DNA from: Asterella californica
Lineage: Eukaryota > Streptophyta > Marchantiopsida > Marchantiales > Aytoniaceae
Direction of reading: 5' to 3'
DNA: 64,000 nucleotides
Assembly (NCBI GenBank): GCA_036924285.1
Contig: JAYKYS010000007.1
Span: 11,842,001 to 11,906,000 of the forward strand
The notes under the pieces were generated by a model that did not search any database, was not told where the DNA came from, and saw only the letters and a program-made list of their open reading frames with translations. Below, in pieces: positions 32,671 through 45,907 of this stretch. The stretch's first letter is position 1. Every line of letters starts with the position of its first letter. The position numbers were made by a program, and so were the translations under genes.

Positions 32671-32818
32671 AAAACACATTAGCTTCGGATTCTAACTGGA
32701 AAACCTCAAAATATCATAAGCACTGGTTTACGAAGGTGTGATACGAATGAGCTTTAAGGGATTTAGGGTCAGCTTGATTAAAATTGAACTATATTTCTCG
32801 GTTTAGTTCCATAATAGT

Positions 32819-33112
32819 AAACGGTATTACCTGTCCCTTGGTATCTTCGCGGACCATGGGACTGTCTATATGAATCTACCATAGGAAATCGGACCAAAAA
32901 GTGGAACATGAGACTGTCCATGTGAGTCCATTACAGTGGAACATGAGACTGTCCATGTGAGTCCATTACAGCGAGACTTAAACCAAAAACTTCATTAACA
33001 ATTTGCGCGCATGCATCTCCAACGGTACCTGCAAGAGATTGAACCCACTACCTTTCTCTTAGAGTACTGTAAGCTAAACCACTTGGGACACCTATCCTCG
33101 GTGTCCCAAGTG
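32819..33112 (-). mobile_element. tRNA-derived SINE, family 1, minus strand (copy B)
   Basis: Copy B version of the SINE at 3301-3559. It differs by an extra ~41-bp tandem duplication of the segment GTGGAACATGAGACTGTCC inside its body. That change happened after the segmental duplication. Confidence 0.75.
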
Positions 33113-34215
33113 AATTGGTTTAAGTAAAAAAAGTTCCGTTAGTTCCAAAGGTTTAACATTGCATTCTAAACACTTTTCTGGATTTAGATAATTCTGTTTT
33201 TATATTCAAAAGTATGGTTTAGTTCTGTACCGAATAGTAGAAGGGGGGAATAGATATGATTTATACTTTGGGTGTTGTTTAAATCTCCATGGAAGCAGAT
33301 TATTTCAGTAAAATATCTTCTTGTATTCAATTGCTGGAGGTGGTCAGTTCCATCGGTTCCATAGTAGTAGGAATCTACCGCGATTCAATCCTGTACTGGA
33401 ACGCACATGACCGAAATGATTTTGACAGTTAGGTTTTAGACCGGGCCTATTGGCACAGAATTTGTATATCGTTTAGTTCTGAAACGGTTTGTTTTCTCAG
33501 AGGAAGTATTTAGACGGTTTGGTACTCAAAGTATATCATCTTTAAACGGTTCCGCTTTCATAATCCCTCACAATATATAGTATAATCGACAATAAATGTC
33601 TTTTCTTCACGTAAACATGAATACTCTATTTTAAGTTGTAAGTAGAACAACATATGAATCTATGGTTAGATCTTGAAGCAGAATCTAATTCACTCCACTG
33701 AATCAGATAAATTATGCAGCTCAAGACAATTTTGTTCGGTTAAATTTTTCAGAAAACCATCCGTTATAAACAGTTTGGTTCAGAGAACTTTGTACGAACT
33801 TGTAAACAGTTTTACCTAATATAGGTCTACATAAGATTTACGGGATACCAGTAGTACCATATAATATTTAACACTTTTGTTCGTATTTATAACTTCCCTA
33901 GAAACTCTCTTGTAATCTTACAACCATTATAAATTCTAATTCACAATTTCTGTAGAATCAAATATGCATCCCATGCTAGCTGCAATCTGAAATGAATATG
34001 AGGAAGAGTACGAGCACTAAAACAGAGACAAAAAAAACTGTGGTTTAGGGTTAGGAAGGATTACTTGTGATGACACGAATACCACTGGATACTTGTATGG
34101 TGATTTTCTTTTCTTTTATTTACAAGTTTGCTTTTAGTCTGACATTTTTCCTTCATGAAGTTTCTCGATCGAATCATACTCAGAATAGAAAAGAAATTTA
34201 CTCCCAGTCTTCACC

Positions 34216-34265
34216 CTAACTGGTTGTTAGGTTTTTCTCTGTCCTCTACCAGAGAAAAACCTAAC
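34216..34265. repeat. Copy-B-only hairpin insertion
   Basis: Arms GTTAGGTTTTTCTCT (34226-34240) and AGAGAAAAACCTAAC (34251-34265) are perfect. Copy A lacks about 46 bp here (CACCCTTACTACCAGAG at ~4667), so the hairpin arose in B after duplication. Confidence 0.85.
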
Positions 34266-34570
34266 TACCAGAGAAGTGCACGTTGGGAAGTGGAGACTAT
34301 GCGTACCAAACTAACGCTTTCTGCTGGTTACAATCCGTACTCTTTTGCATTGTTCAAATATCATTCATGAGGTCTCATTTGCACTTTGCAGGTGGCTTCA
34401 ATTTTAAAACGTTCCGTAAAAGCATCTGAAAGAAGTAACTTTGCATTATCTTACTTTTATTGAGGCACCCATGCATATATATTCACCTCCTCTATCGAAA
34501 TACCAAATATGCAAGTTTGATTTATTACCTAACCCTTCTTGCAAGAAGGGCTTAATAAATTAAATAAATT

Positions 34571-34627
34571 AAACTCGTAATAAATTAATTCATTGAAGTT
34601 ATTAATGAATTAATTTATTACGAGTTT
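34571..34627. repeat. Copy-B-only 24-bp-arm palindrome
   Basis: Arms at 34571-34594 (AAACTCGTAATAAATTAATT...) and 34604-34627 are perfect complements with a 9-base spacer. Copy A has only the first arm region at 4971, followed directly by the right flank. Confidence 0.9.
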
Positions 34628-35619
34628 ATTATTGAAGTTATTAATTCATTAATAACTTCAGGTTCTTGGACTTGTACTTTTAGCAGCGTGGCAGTTTATT
34701 CATCGATTATGGTTTATATTTTGGCTTTCTTGCGTTTCCAAGCATGGGCTAACAGCTATTATTTATGAATTATTTTTATTATTTTTATATACTTAGTATA
34801 TAATTTTCATTTAATACTTATATATTTTCTTGTAACAATTAGCGAGCAAAAGTTTCGAGAAGTTTGTCATGCGCATACACATCGCTACACAACATACACC
34901 GCTGTCAGAGGTACATCATGCATACACATAACACATGGACGATGCCATACACATACACAAGTGTATCACAATAATAAAGATTGCTACTCACTCTACCATG
35001 CCAACGAATAATACACAAATACTAAAGTCGAATCACACTAGAGAATCCAGGCTACGCTCACCAAGACTATCTACCATAGCCAAGAGCTTGAAGGCTCAAC
35101 TCGAAGAACTTAAGCCTATAAGCCTTACCTGCGAAGTATACCCCTAGTGGGGCTAGCCCAAGAACCCGTCCTAACGGCACTATGGGCCATATCAAGACTA
35201 GCCACTACGCACTCGTTCAACCTAGCTGAGGTGCTAAACTGATGTGACAAGTTCATCGAGCATGCATAGCATACAACTAGCATGCATATTCACCTCTTCC
35301 ATATATCATTGCACATGCACATGCACACATGCATCCACACACCAAAGATACGACATAGGAAAATACTTCATTTTCCTAGATAAATTTACTCTAAAGTAAG
35401 GATTAAGGTCACCAAGGGAAACACAACAGGGATTATTTTCATCTAGGAAAATTATGCATGTAATCTATACATCTGTTAAATTTCCCTGGTTCATTTATCT
35501 CAATCCTCATATAAGGAATATTTTAGGTATGTGTGGAAAATTATTCTAGGTAAAAACATATATAAGATAAATAGTATAAAAGCATTTGTATTATTCTCGA
35601 AATACTTATCCAGGGATTT

Positions 35620-37925
35620 AATATGGATAAATATGTAAGAAATAAATCTATTTTCAGGAAGAAGAGTAATATTTTAGATAAAATGTATGTGATATATTGA
35701 GGAATGATTCATCTAAAATACAAGACGTGTCTTTTCATTATTCATATATTTATTTATCTAAACCCCATATGTTTCCTTAGAAAACGAATATTTAAACCGA
35801 GATACCATATAGATAAGTTTCTCATGTTTAATATGGATAAATATATACACGCGTGTAATATTTACCTGCAGATGCTACAACGTCCCATTAGATGATTCGA
35901 CAACATTTCAGAAATCCCTGTAAAAATAATCACAATACCTGCATTTATACCAGTATATTTCTTCTATATCCTTAGATTGAATAGTGGTAAAATGGTAGGG
36001 TATAATACGAGAAATAATTGTCACGTGGACCACTAAGAACCAGCAGCAAAAGCGGAAGTGTCCTCCGATGATTAGTCTATATAACCCTCAACTCCTACCT
36101 GTTTCTCTAGAAAAAACTGTTTAAACCAAGATACCATATAGGTAAATTTCTCAGGTTTAATGTAGGTAAATATGTACAAGTGTGCAATATTCGCATGTTG
36201 ATGCGACGACATGTCACTAGACTATTCGATAACATTTCAGAAATCTCTTAAAACACTTGGAACACCGAAGATCGGTGTCCCAAGTGATTTAGCCTATAGT
36301 CCTCTAAGAGAAAGGTCGTGGGTACAATCCCTTGCGGGCACGGTTGGAGGTGCATGGTGCTGCAAACTGTTAATGAAGCTTCTGGTCCGAGTCCCACTGT
36401 GGTGGACCCACATTGACATTCTCATGGTCCTCGAAGATCCCAAGGGACAAGTAATATCATTTATCATTTATAAAAATAATCAAAATATTTACATTTATAT
36501 CAATATACTTCTTTTACATCTCTAGATTGAATAGTGGTAAAATGAAAAGTATATTAGGGAAATAATTACCACGTGGATCAATAAGAACCAGGATAACAAG
36601 TAGACGTGTCCTTCGATGATTAGTCTATATGACCTCAATCTCCTATTCGATTCTTTAGAAAATGAATATTTAAACTGAGATATCATACAAGTAAATTTCT
36701 CGGGTTTAATGAGGAAAAATATGTACACGTGTGCAATACTCGTCTGCAAATGAGACGACATGTCATGATCAGTAGACGATTCAGCACATTTTCTGAAATC
36801 TCTGTAAAGATAATCATAATATCTATATTTTTGCCAATGTAGGTGTTTTATATCCCTAGATTGAATAGTGATAAAATGATAGGGTATATATAGAAAATAA
36901 TTACCACATGGATCAATAAGAAGCACCAAAACAAGTAGACGTGTCCTTCGATGATTAGTCTCTATGACTCAAAACTCTCATATGTTTCCCTAGCAAATGA
37001 TTATTTATACCGAGATAACATATAGATAACTTTCTCAAGATTAATATGGGTAAACATGTACACGTGCACAATACTCGTCTGCAGATGTGACTACGTGTAA
37101 CTAGAGGATTTGACGAGAGAGACATTATATTTGACGTTATGAAGATTTTTGGATTTCAAAAATCTCTATAACGATATTCATAATACCAATATAGGTGTTC
37201 CGTATCTTTAGATTAAATAATGATAAAATGCTTGGATAAAATGCAGGAAATAAATTGTCACATGGACAAATAAGAATGAGCAAAACAAGCGGACATGGCC
37301 CTCTATGATTAGTCTATGTGACCAAAAACTCCCATATTTCTCTAGCAAACGAATATCTAAACTGAGATAATATACAAGTAACTTCTCGAGATTAATGTGG
37401 ATGAATATGTACACGTATGCAATATTCATCTGTAGATGAGATGAAGTGTCACTAGATGATTTGATGACATTTCAAAAATCCTAATAACGGAACTCATAAT
37501 ACCAATATAGGTGTTTTTACAACCCTAGATTGAATAGTATAAATGCTATGGTAAAATTCAAAAAGAAAATTAATTACCACGTGGATCAATAAGAAAGAGC
37601 ATAACAAGTAGACGTGTGCCTTGCTGATTATTTTACAGCTTGAAACTCCTATATGTTTCCCTAGAAAATGAACATTTAAACTGAAATAACATATACATAA
37701 CTTTCTTGGGATTAATATGGATAAATGATTACACGTATGTAATATTCGTCTCATATGCGACGACATGTCACTAGAGGATTCGATGGTATTTCAAAAATCC
37801 CTATAAGGATATTTATACTACTTACATTTATACCAATATACTTCTTCTACATCCTTAGAATGAATAGTGATAAAATGCTTAGATAAAATTAAATAAGTTC
37901 CAAGTGGACTGATAAAAGGTCAAAT
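35620..37925. repeat. ~330-bp tandem array, copy B counterpart
   Basis: Same monomers as 5960-8400, minus about 120 bp of the first unit. The ACGT-core motifs (for example TCACGTGGACCA near 36022) are largely conserved between copies. Confidence 0.8.
36254..36470 (+). mobile_element. tRNA-derived SINE, family 1, plus strand (copy B)
   Basis: Copy B version of the SINE at 6718-6941, at the same site in the array, so insertion predates the duplication. The tail is one 7-mer shorter. The B-box has changed to GGGTACAATCCC, which should weaken pol III promotion. Confidence 0.8.
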
Positions 37926-38469
37926 AATGAATAATAAAAGAGAAAATAATAGAATAACCAGATCTAGATCCAATAATTTAAAAGAATAAATCCGTGTAAT
38001 TTACTTTCAGATTAATTTGCTATCCAAAACCAGAGCAAATTTTGAAGAGTTCACTTTTCTTGTTCAGAGCAAATCAAAGAAATCATTCTTCGATCACTCT
38101 AAAAAAGTGAACCTTTCTTCGTAGCCAATTTGGCTCTGAATTATCCAGATTCTAGGTTCACTCTGAATATTTTCTAGTGGTTGATTCGCTCTAGATTCTG
38201 AGAGTGGAGTACGTTCTAGATTCCAGAGGTTGAGGTTCGCTTTGAATCTGAGATATGTACATTGTTTCTTTCTATCTCAATCTAGTCATCTAATATCCTA
38301 GCTTTTCCTTGCAGTTCCACGTGTGGTCCTGCTAATACCCATTTGATCATCATAAAAAATTTTGCTTAATGATTTTCTAACATGCATTTATAAGGGTCTT
38401 TTATCGATTTGAAGCTTATTTTGCTTCAAAATAAACTGACTGACGAATAGTGCAATCTTGTCTACTACT

Positions 38470-40090
38470 TTACAACTTGTTATAACCATGCATATGACTC
38501 TGATCCTCTCACTGGACAACTTATCCAAAATATCTTACACTTTGGACGATAACCATCATCAAGGAAATCCTTAACAATCAGTGGTCACATTTCTCTTTGC
38601 AATTTTGTCGGCTATGAGTACTTCATGATCATGACCGATGACTACTTCTTCTATACCGTTGTTTGTTGTTACACTACAAGAGCGACTGCTTCACAATCTT
38701 TAAGGAGTTTCATACATTCACCAAGCGTCAAACTGGAAAAAAACTCAAGACTCTGCGCTCCGACAACGGTGGTGAGTTCTGATCTACCCTCTTTGATGCA
38801 TATTGCCAAGAGCATGGCATCCACTGCTAGTTGATCGTTCCTAACATTCCTTAGCAGAACAAGATAGTTGAGCGTAAAAATCACACCCTCTTGAACTTTG
38901 TCCGTGCTATGATGTTTTCAGTTAGCTTAGATAAACAGTTTTGGAGTGAAGCTCTTAATTGCACCACTTATGTTCTGAACCGTTGTCCCACCAAGGCCAT
39001 CGATCTCATCACTATTCCTTTTGAGCTCTAGCATGGTCACAAACCTCTCATTTCACATCTTCGAGTTTTTTGCTGCACAACTTTTGTCGACATTCACAAG
39101 ACTCACTGCTCAAAGCTAGATAGTCACTCTCACGAATGCATCTTTCTCGACTATAGTAGTCAAAGCAAGACATACCGTCTCCAGTGCAAATATGACGGTC
39201 ATACTTTTGTTTCTCGTGATGTTGTATTTGATGAGTCTTTCCTAGCATCGACTTCATCCCCTCTTTACTCGTTCTCACTGCTATCACCGAGGATGCAATT
39301 CAGATGATGTGCACTTCTTCTTTCATCATCACTCTGTCTGGTTCAACCTCTATCCCCTCAGTGGGAGTTACTCTTCCCTCTCTGAGTCTGTTTGTTTCGC
39401 CTGATTTTATTTCATCTCTTGTCTTCGGTCCTTCTGTTGACCCCGGTCCTTCTTCAGACAATAGCCTTCTTGGACCCGTTCTCCTCGTGATGAGATGAGG
39501 AGGAGGAGGAGTTGATAGAGATGTACATCACACACCAACTCAATCTGTGACTAGTCCATCTACCAATAGTCCACAATCGCACAATAGATATCTTTTTTCA
39601 ACGTATTCTACTATGCATTTATTTTCTCCCGTCCAAACTATGATAGTACCTCATCTGATGTAGAGAATATGAGCATGCTACACCCATATCTACATTGCTC
39701 ATCACCGTAGTCTCCACCATCACACTCAAGTGAGATTAAGACTACAACGTTCTTTCCTCCCATGGATATCCAAGCACCACCATCACTCTGCCGATCCACA
39801 CATCAATCAAACCTCTTTAACCGCAATCCAGCAGAAGGTTATGAAGTACAACATTGATCTCGAAGACACACATCAATAAAAAGCGTGCTTTAATGATGAC
39901 TTTGAGACCAGTCCCGATGGAGCCCAACTCCTACCAAGAGGCTATGTCATCTCATGCTCGATGGTCAGAGGTCATCATCGAAGAGCTAGAATCCACAATG
40001 AATAGTTGATACACTTCTATGTTCCGACGCAAGATTGTCACTCATGCTTTCAAATTGAAGGTCATCTGCTAGCTCTGACAGCAAATTTAG
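38470..40090 (+). pseudogene. Decayed Copia polyprotein relic (copy B)
   Basis: Same relic as 8940-10560. Copy B keeps the integrase-like KLKTLRSDNGG segment in a clearer state, with few other differences. It was already dead before the segmental duplication, since most breaks are shared. Confidence 0.75.
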
Positions 40091-40268
40091 AATCTGAATA
40101 AGTATGACTCAATCATAACAAAACAGAAACTACAGTATGAGCAAAGACACTTGCTTCATACGGAAGCACGTGGTCCTTGTAATTTTGAATTCGAATCTCT
40201 CTTCACCTCGACTCTCAACTGTCGCTATAGTCGACAGTGACAGGCGGCTTGGTCGCAATCATACCGCG

Positions 40269-40272
40269 TTAA
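40269..40272. other. Empty TTAA target site in copy B
   Basis: Copy B reads ...ACCGCGTTAAGAAACTGAG. Copy A has the same flanks with the transposon between two TTAA copies. This is either the unoccupied ancestral site or a precise excision. Confidence 0.9.
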
Positions 40273-41067
40273 GAAACTGAGAATACGCTATTCGACGGCG
40301 ACCGTTGAGTCTAATTCCCTCGTGTTAGCTTTGAATTCATTTGTTGAACCGTCTTACCACTCCGGGTTTCGTTACTCAGAAGCTCAGTTTATACAGTTTC
40401 AGATTTGGTTCTTGTCTTTTCCCAGATTCGGATTTTGTTTAAATGGTTGGGTTCAGAGTAGATGGAGCGGGGTATTTTACCAAACCGGAGGATACTGTTG
40501 AGTTAACCGAGAAATTTGCTTGATCACACCCCATTAAGTTGGGTGCGTTTTATTACATTTTCACTATGTGTTGCTTGATCACTTTTGATTACTATCGACA
40601 GTGAAACTAGTCAATTTTTTATATTAATGATATGTGAGATTGTACACATTAGTTTTCTGAGCATGTATCTTTTAAAAGTATTTTATTGTTAAAAAATATT
40701 GAAAATAATAACATTTAACCAAAATTAAAAATATGAAAATATGAAAAAATATGAAAAATGATTAGTTTTCCTACCGATAATCAGTCAAATAAAACAAAAC
40801 ATTGTTTAGAAAAATATGATCACTCACGATAAACTTACTAAGGTTGTGATCCAGCAAATTTTCTAGAGTTATCTCGAAGTTCGATTTGCTTGTAGCTACA
40901 ATACAAAACAATTTCGTCACGTACAGTGAATTCGCTGGGAGAAATCCTAAACCCTAATTGAAGTTCTGATAAGGCTGGTTGAGTTCATTCATTCTCCAGC
41001 ACCCTTTTGCTAGAGATGCCCTTCCGAACCGACTCACATGGACTACTCGGATCTATAATTCTAGTCT

Positions 41068-43346
41068 TCTTCAAGAGCATTGAAGTGCAGGAGTGCGTTG
41101 TATACGTATCTACCGTTCAGTTCGCAGTTCATTTGAGACATGATTGAGCATGTTTGCAATTCATGCTCAATCATGGCAACCTAGGTAATAAGTTTTAAGA
41201 AAACTTTATTATACTCTAATAAGGTACATAAGACACTCAACATAAATTTGAATTTGATCATTCTGGACTTGAGAGAATCCCAAGAACTCAAAGAACTATG
41301 ATCATTATAAGGCGAGGAGAAAAGGAATTACTTTTCATGCTTTTATATCGAAACTGGGGGTTTTAAACCCCGGTATGGGTATAAAAGGAAGAATATTCTC
41401 CATTTCTCACATCTACTTTTAGCTTGAAGATTCTCTTCTGTTCAAAGAAACTCTGAAATTTTTATATTAACATTTCTCTATCAATACTAAGTAGTTTGTT
41501 TTGAAATGAATTACAACTTGTAAAGCTAGTGAAGAGTTTTAATTTAATTCCTTATTATACAGATTCCATGCTATGATGAAGACGTTATCACCAAAGCCAT
41601 TTTCTGCATAAAGGTAAATTTAATGAATTTCTGGAGCCGACCCGTTAAAAATTGAATTGAGGCCGGACATGAATCATTATGAATCATTTCTAATTATGAC
41701 CAAATCTTTTCACGAAGAAAGGTTTGGGGTATAAACTGTATTTTCTGATGGAAAAGTTCATAAATAGTTTTGCTTCATTTGGAAAAGACCAAATAGAAAG
41801 ATGATTAGGTTGCAATGGTCAAATCTGTTCAAAGCAAGGTAAGCACTCCAACATCTAACTTCACTAAATATTACTTGAGCTTTACTAAATATTCTCTATG
41901 TCCCCAAAAACTCTATGAACTTCATTTCAAAAAAATTCAATTAATATAAAGTGGTTTCTTTAAAAAAATTTATTAAGTGTAGAGTTAGACCATAACCGCA
42001 ACAACTTATTGAGTTTTGTTTTTCAGAAATTTTCTAAAAAGCTAGTGTTCTCTAAGCAATTTACACGTGTGGTTCTTTTTTTGCAGTTTTGTGATAAAAA
42101 GAAGTAGCTGCATCGCACCTACTTCTACTTGGGTCTAAGAGTTCTTCTCCTAAGAGAAACCATAATTGTGGTCAAGGCCAATAACGTAGGAGCCTAAAAA
42201 ACTGTTAACTGAAAAACAATGGAAGGGTTCATATGGATTATTCCTTCAACTGTGATAAGGACCAAGAACGGTTGAAATCGTACACAGTGCGATGACTATC
42301 TTATTACCGATACTCAATTCCAACCATGTGAGAAAAAGTAATCTTTAATAACATGGTGCGGTTATGCACGTAATGGAGACCTTTGATTGAAAATTCAAAG
42401 GTTACATCTTCACAAATTCTACTATATTCGTTTTGTAAGTAGGTTGTAGCACTTGTAGTCTCTGAAGCGAATCTGTTTGTGCTGTCCTCGTGGACCTGGC
42501 TGAACTCCCTCGCAACTCTAGGTGAGATTAACAGTTAATAATAAAAATTAAGTTTTTTTATCAAATTAATTATAATTTCATTTTAACACTTCTGTCTTTT
42601 CCTATAAAAGCAGGAAAGCAAAAGTTCCCCAGAAGTTCATGTTGCTTTCGTACTTATTTTACTATTCCTCCGATACAAAATGTTAGAATCATACATAAAT
42701 GTTTTACTTGGCATCTCGCTCGAATCTGCTGAATTTAACTAATTCCGCGAATAAAAGTGCTTGGAGGGAATATGAAGGTTGACAACGGTTCACGACCGTG
42801 CTCCAACTTCTCTAAAGTTACTTCGAAACCATTGGTCACGACGGAATCGGGTAGGTCCAGGAAAGCGACCAAGAATGCCGACATCCTTCACGCCGACATC
42901 CTTTTTATCGGCTGTAGCGCAAGTGTGTGACAAAAGCGAAGGAGGAACACAGATGGTCTATTCTCACCTACTCACTGACTGTGCCCGAGTCGACCATGGA
43001 ATATAGGCCAGTGGGAGCTCTGACAACAAAAAGCAGTTCCTTCACTTTGCACCTACTCCAGAAAAGAAGGCACTACAACAAGAAGCTGCTGCGAAACCGA
43101 ATTCTTGATAAATTACTGAAAGTGCATGTAAACGACAATGTATTTCCAAATCTTGGTCGTCTTGCGAAGTTGCGAGTCGATGGTTCCCGGGACAACGAAT
43201 TGCACTCACTCGGTTTCAACGTTATATCAGTACTTTTTAGCTTCCATTTTATATACTCTCATGGAGCACGCAACGAATCACAAATGACCGTGTTCACAAA
43301 AATTTAGTTGTTATTTATTTTATCATGCTTTCGCTTTTCTATGGCT
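41068..43346. other. Intergenic right of copy B; possible decayed gene
   Basis: A 14-bp perfect palindrome (41139-41152 / 41162-41175) lies 71 bp beyond the duplication edge. A TATA-like GTATAAAAGG (~41379) and possible short exons with splice signals (for example 41563-41613 reading IPCYDEDVITKAIFCIK, then GTAAAT) hint at a small or decayed gene. I cannot assemble a protein. Nothing else is supported. Confidence 0.35.
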
Positions 43347-43578
43347 ATTCACTGCTTCCATCCAACACATTGGACTTTACTAGATCCACCTGTCACTACG
43401 TTTGATCTCACTTTCTCTCTTTCGGTTTCAACATTATATCAGTACTTATTGTCAACTACGATATTCACTGCTTCCATCCAACACATTGGACTTTACTAGA
43501 CCCACCTGTCACTACGTTTGATCTCACTTTCTCTCTTTCGGTTTCAACATTATATCAGTACTTATTGTCAACTACGAT
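43347..43578. repeat. 116-bp tandem duplication
   Basis: 43347-43462 and 43463-43578 are identical except one base (GATCC / GACCC). Such similarity shows a very recent duplication. A small hairpin, GATAGAGA-tttca-TCTCTATC, follows at once. Confidence 0.95.
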
Positions 43579-45054
43579 GATAGAGATTTCATCTCTATCA
43601 CCGCCTGAATACGCGTTGGGCGCTCACCTGAGCAACCATCATTCGTGATGCTATTTGGCTCTCCCTCTCCACCTCTCTCCTGCATCAAAGGGATGTAATC
43701 TTCCTCTAGCGCATTGTACATAAGGGATTCTTCACTGGTGAACGTGCTCAGCTTATTCTTAACACCCACGCTTGCCATCTTACTCCTGAGTCCGAACGCC
43801 AACCAATACACTTTTCTCTTGCTCACTCTCCCGCGAGTTCACTGTTTTCCTTCCTGTTGGGTCTAATTTCTCTTTAAAAACTCATGATGAAGCAAACCGA
43901 CAAGAATCCTCGCGAAGGGTACTCTGTGCAATCGGAACACTCGAGTACCTTCTTCTGCCTCGTGGGCTTGTACGAGTGCGGACTGAACAAATCCAAGTAC
44001 TTCCTACCTGCAAAACTGGCTTCTGCTAGCTCTAGTATACGACCTTCCTTTGTACGACGGAAGTCAGCCTGAATCGCACTTCCCCTTCCCAGATGAACAG
44101 AACGCAAGTGATCGGAAATGGAATCTCTTATTTTACGAGATCAATGATATTCGATTCCACGTGCAAGCGTCTCTACTACTGTAACAGAGAATGCTATGAA
44201 TTAGTAGAGTCCGCTGCAAATGCGCAAGCCTTGATGTGCAGACCCGGAACAGGCAGATTAGAAGCTCCCTGCAACTAAGGAAGGTTACGAAACTGCTCCA
44301 ATGACTAAGACATCGCCACTAGCTAGTTCCGTGCAGCGATGAAATAGGCAACCCTATCACATGCCAGGACTGTCACCGACTAGGCAAGTAAGATGCCGAG
44401 AATAAACGGAATATGGATGAACACAAGAAGTATCTGCACGATCTACATTCAGGTTTGATGCGCTTCGTATAACACATCTACCAAATCAAGGATCGCGACT
44501 CCCCTTAAGAGCAAAGATACATCGAGTTGAGTGTCTGGCCACAACAGGCCCATCTCAACCCAAATTCAAGGTTTCGACACACGTTTCACACTTCCGGCCT
44601 GAGCGTTGGTAAAGGGATCTAACTCTGGATCCGTGAAGAACTATCCCCTCCTCACTTTCCTTACTCTAATAAATCTAGTCTAAAAACTCCTGAACCTTGG
44701 ATTCCCACTTGATCGCCTCCTGTTGATCGGGGACTGACGGGAGAATGATTGTTCTCCCATATAAAGTCTCTCCCGCAAATCTCCGCTGAAGCCGACAGCA
44801 CCTGGTCATGGCGAAACGCGGAGTTCAAGAAGAGAAGAGAATCCGATACTGTCCCTGAACTCTGCTTGTTCTGGTTTATATTGGACTGACAATCGGAGTG
44901 GCCTTTGCAAATCCGAGTGTTACCACACTAACCAAACTGCGGATGAGTACCCATCTATACATGGCGCTTCCACAAGCACCTGGGAGAAAACCGGTTCTTC
45001 ATATGCAAACTACAATCTATGGTGGAATCCTTCGCTTCCAGGAGTAAAACTGCC
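43579..45054. other. Intergenic, no gene supported
   Basis: Several 60-85 codon ORFs occur on both strands, but none has recognisable domains or consistent splice signals. The right end probably includes the 3' UTR of the minus-strand gene that ends at 45055. Confidence 0.5.
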
Positions 45055-45600
45055 TTAATATTTATAAATCTCCGGATGACGAACTAGCTTGTAAAGCGTG
45101 TAAGAGACAACTAGAGGGCAAATGAGACGATAGATGAAGAAGAAGATGTACAGGGGCAAGGCAATCAGAACCGAAAACAGAGCAACGACAGGATCATCGA
45201 AGGAAGTGAGGATCTCGAAAGGCCATAGCTGATCTGCGGTGAGAAGGGTGACCCTGATGACGTCAAAGACGGAAGTGTAAAGCAGGACGTAGAACACAAC
45301 CCTGAAGATGAAACTGCTGGCAACACGCTCCTCTAAGTTTCCAATAACGTTCTCTACGCACAGCAAGAATTCCGCCATGCCCGGCCTTCCGAACCGTATT
45401 TGACGGGGTTTAGAGAACACTGCTGCATACTTGACCTTCCAGTGGTCTTTCCATCCTTTCGGAAGGTATTTGGCCATAGTTTCCGGGTCGTACGGATCTT
45501 CTCGCCGGAACCCCTCTTCTTCGAGCATTTCCAGAAAATCCTCGACACTCCGGCCTGCAATCTTCCCCGAGCGAACTACATGCTGTTCCAAGGTCACCAT
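45055..45600 (-). CDS. Small membrane protein of unknown function (181 aa)
   Basis: First ATG of the open frame is at 45600; upstream codons to 45711 are open but lack ATG. The N-terminal ~95 residues are soluble and charged (RSVEDFLEMLEEEGF, YLPKGWKDHW). Two hydrophobic segments follow: ~96-120 (FIFRVVFYVLLYTSVF) and ~137-170 (VVALFSVLIALPLYIFFFIY). The tail is short and basic, ending KLVRHPEIYKY. I recognise no family. Clean composition and an intact single exon support a real gene. It is probably anchored in an internal or plasma membrane as a two-helix protein. A CT-rich tract upstream (45908-45940) may belong to its promoter or 5' UTR. Confidence 0.6.
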   Translation of the reverse strand: MVTLEQHVVRSGKIAGRSVEDFLEMLEEEGFRREDPYDPETMAKYLPKGWKDHWKVKYAAVFSKPRQIRFGRPGMAEFLLCVENVIGNLEERVASSFIFRVVFYVLLYTSVFDVIRVTLLTADQLWPFEILTSFDDPVVALFSVLIALPLYIFFFIYRLICPLVVSYTLYKLVRHPEIYKY

Positions 45601-45904
45601 TGTTCCACCAACCGGTAGAGTATCGCCCACTCGTGCAGACAGATATTCAGGGAAACGGAGCGGTGCGCAAAGGAGAAGCGAAGTCACCTCAACTCCGAGC
45701 GAATCGGGCACGGATCAAACCAAAATGGAGGAAGAATACAAATCAGGAGGGAGCCAAGGAGAAATCGAATCGACCGAGCTCTTATGTAGGTATTCGTCTT
45801 TCCAACCTCCTCAGCTCAATTCTTCAAAATGGACAACGCACGGCAGGAAATGGACAATTGAAATCGCAGCAAATTCGACCAGCGGTATAAGTCGGACACA
45901 CATG

Positions 45905-45907
<3 letters not shown>

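Larger units (their letters stand above)
30294..41067. repeat. Segmental duplication, copy B
   Basis: Direct-orientation partner of 1-18061. It starts at AACAACAACAAAAG, just after the F-box gene's upstream region. It lacks the 761-bp block of copy A and has an intact TTAA (40269-40272) where copy A carries the 6.5-kb transposon. It also lacks ~120 bp present at about 6060-6180 of copy A. Copy B alone has a hairpin insertion near 34216-34265, an expanded palindrome at 34571-34627 and an extra ~41-bp duplication inside a SINE near 32930-32975. Confidence 0.95.

Noticed and set aside
42772..42930. 52-codon ORF after a TATA-like sequence (~42602)
   Set aside because: Too short, no domain, no conserved start context that convinces me.
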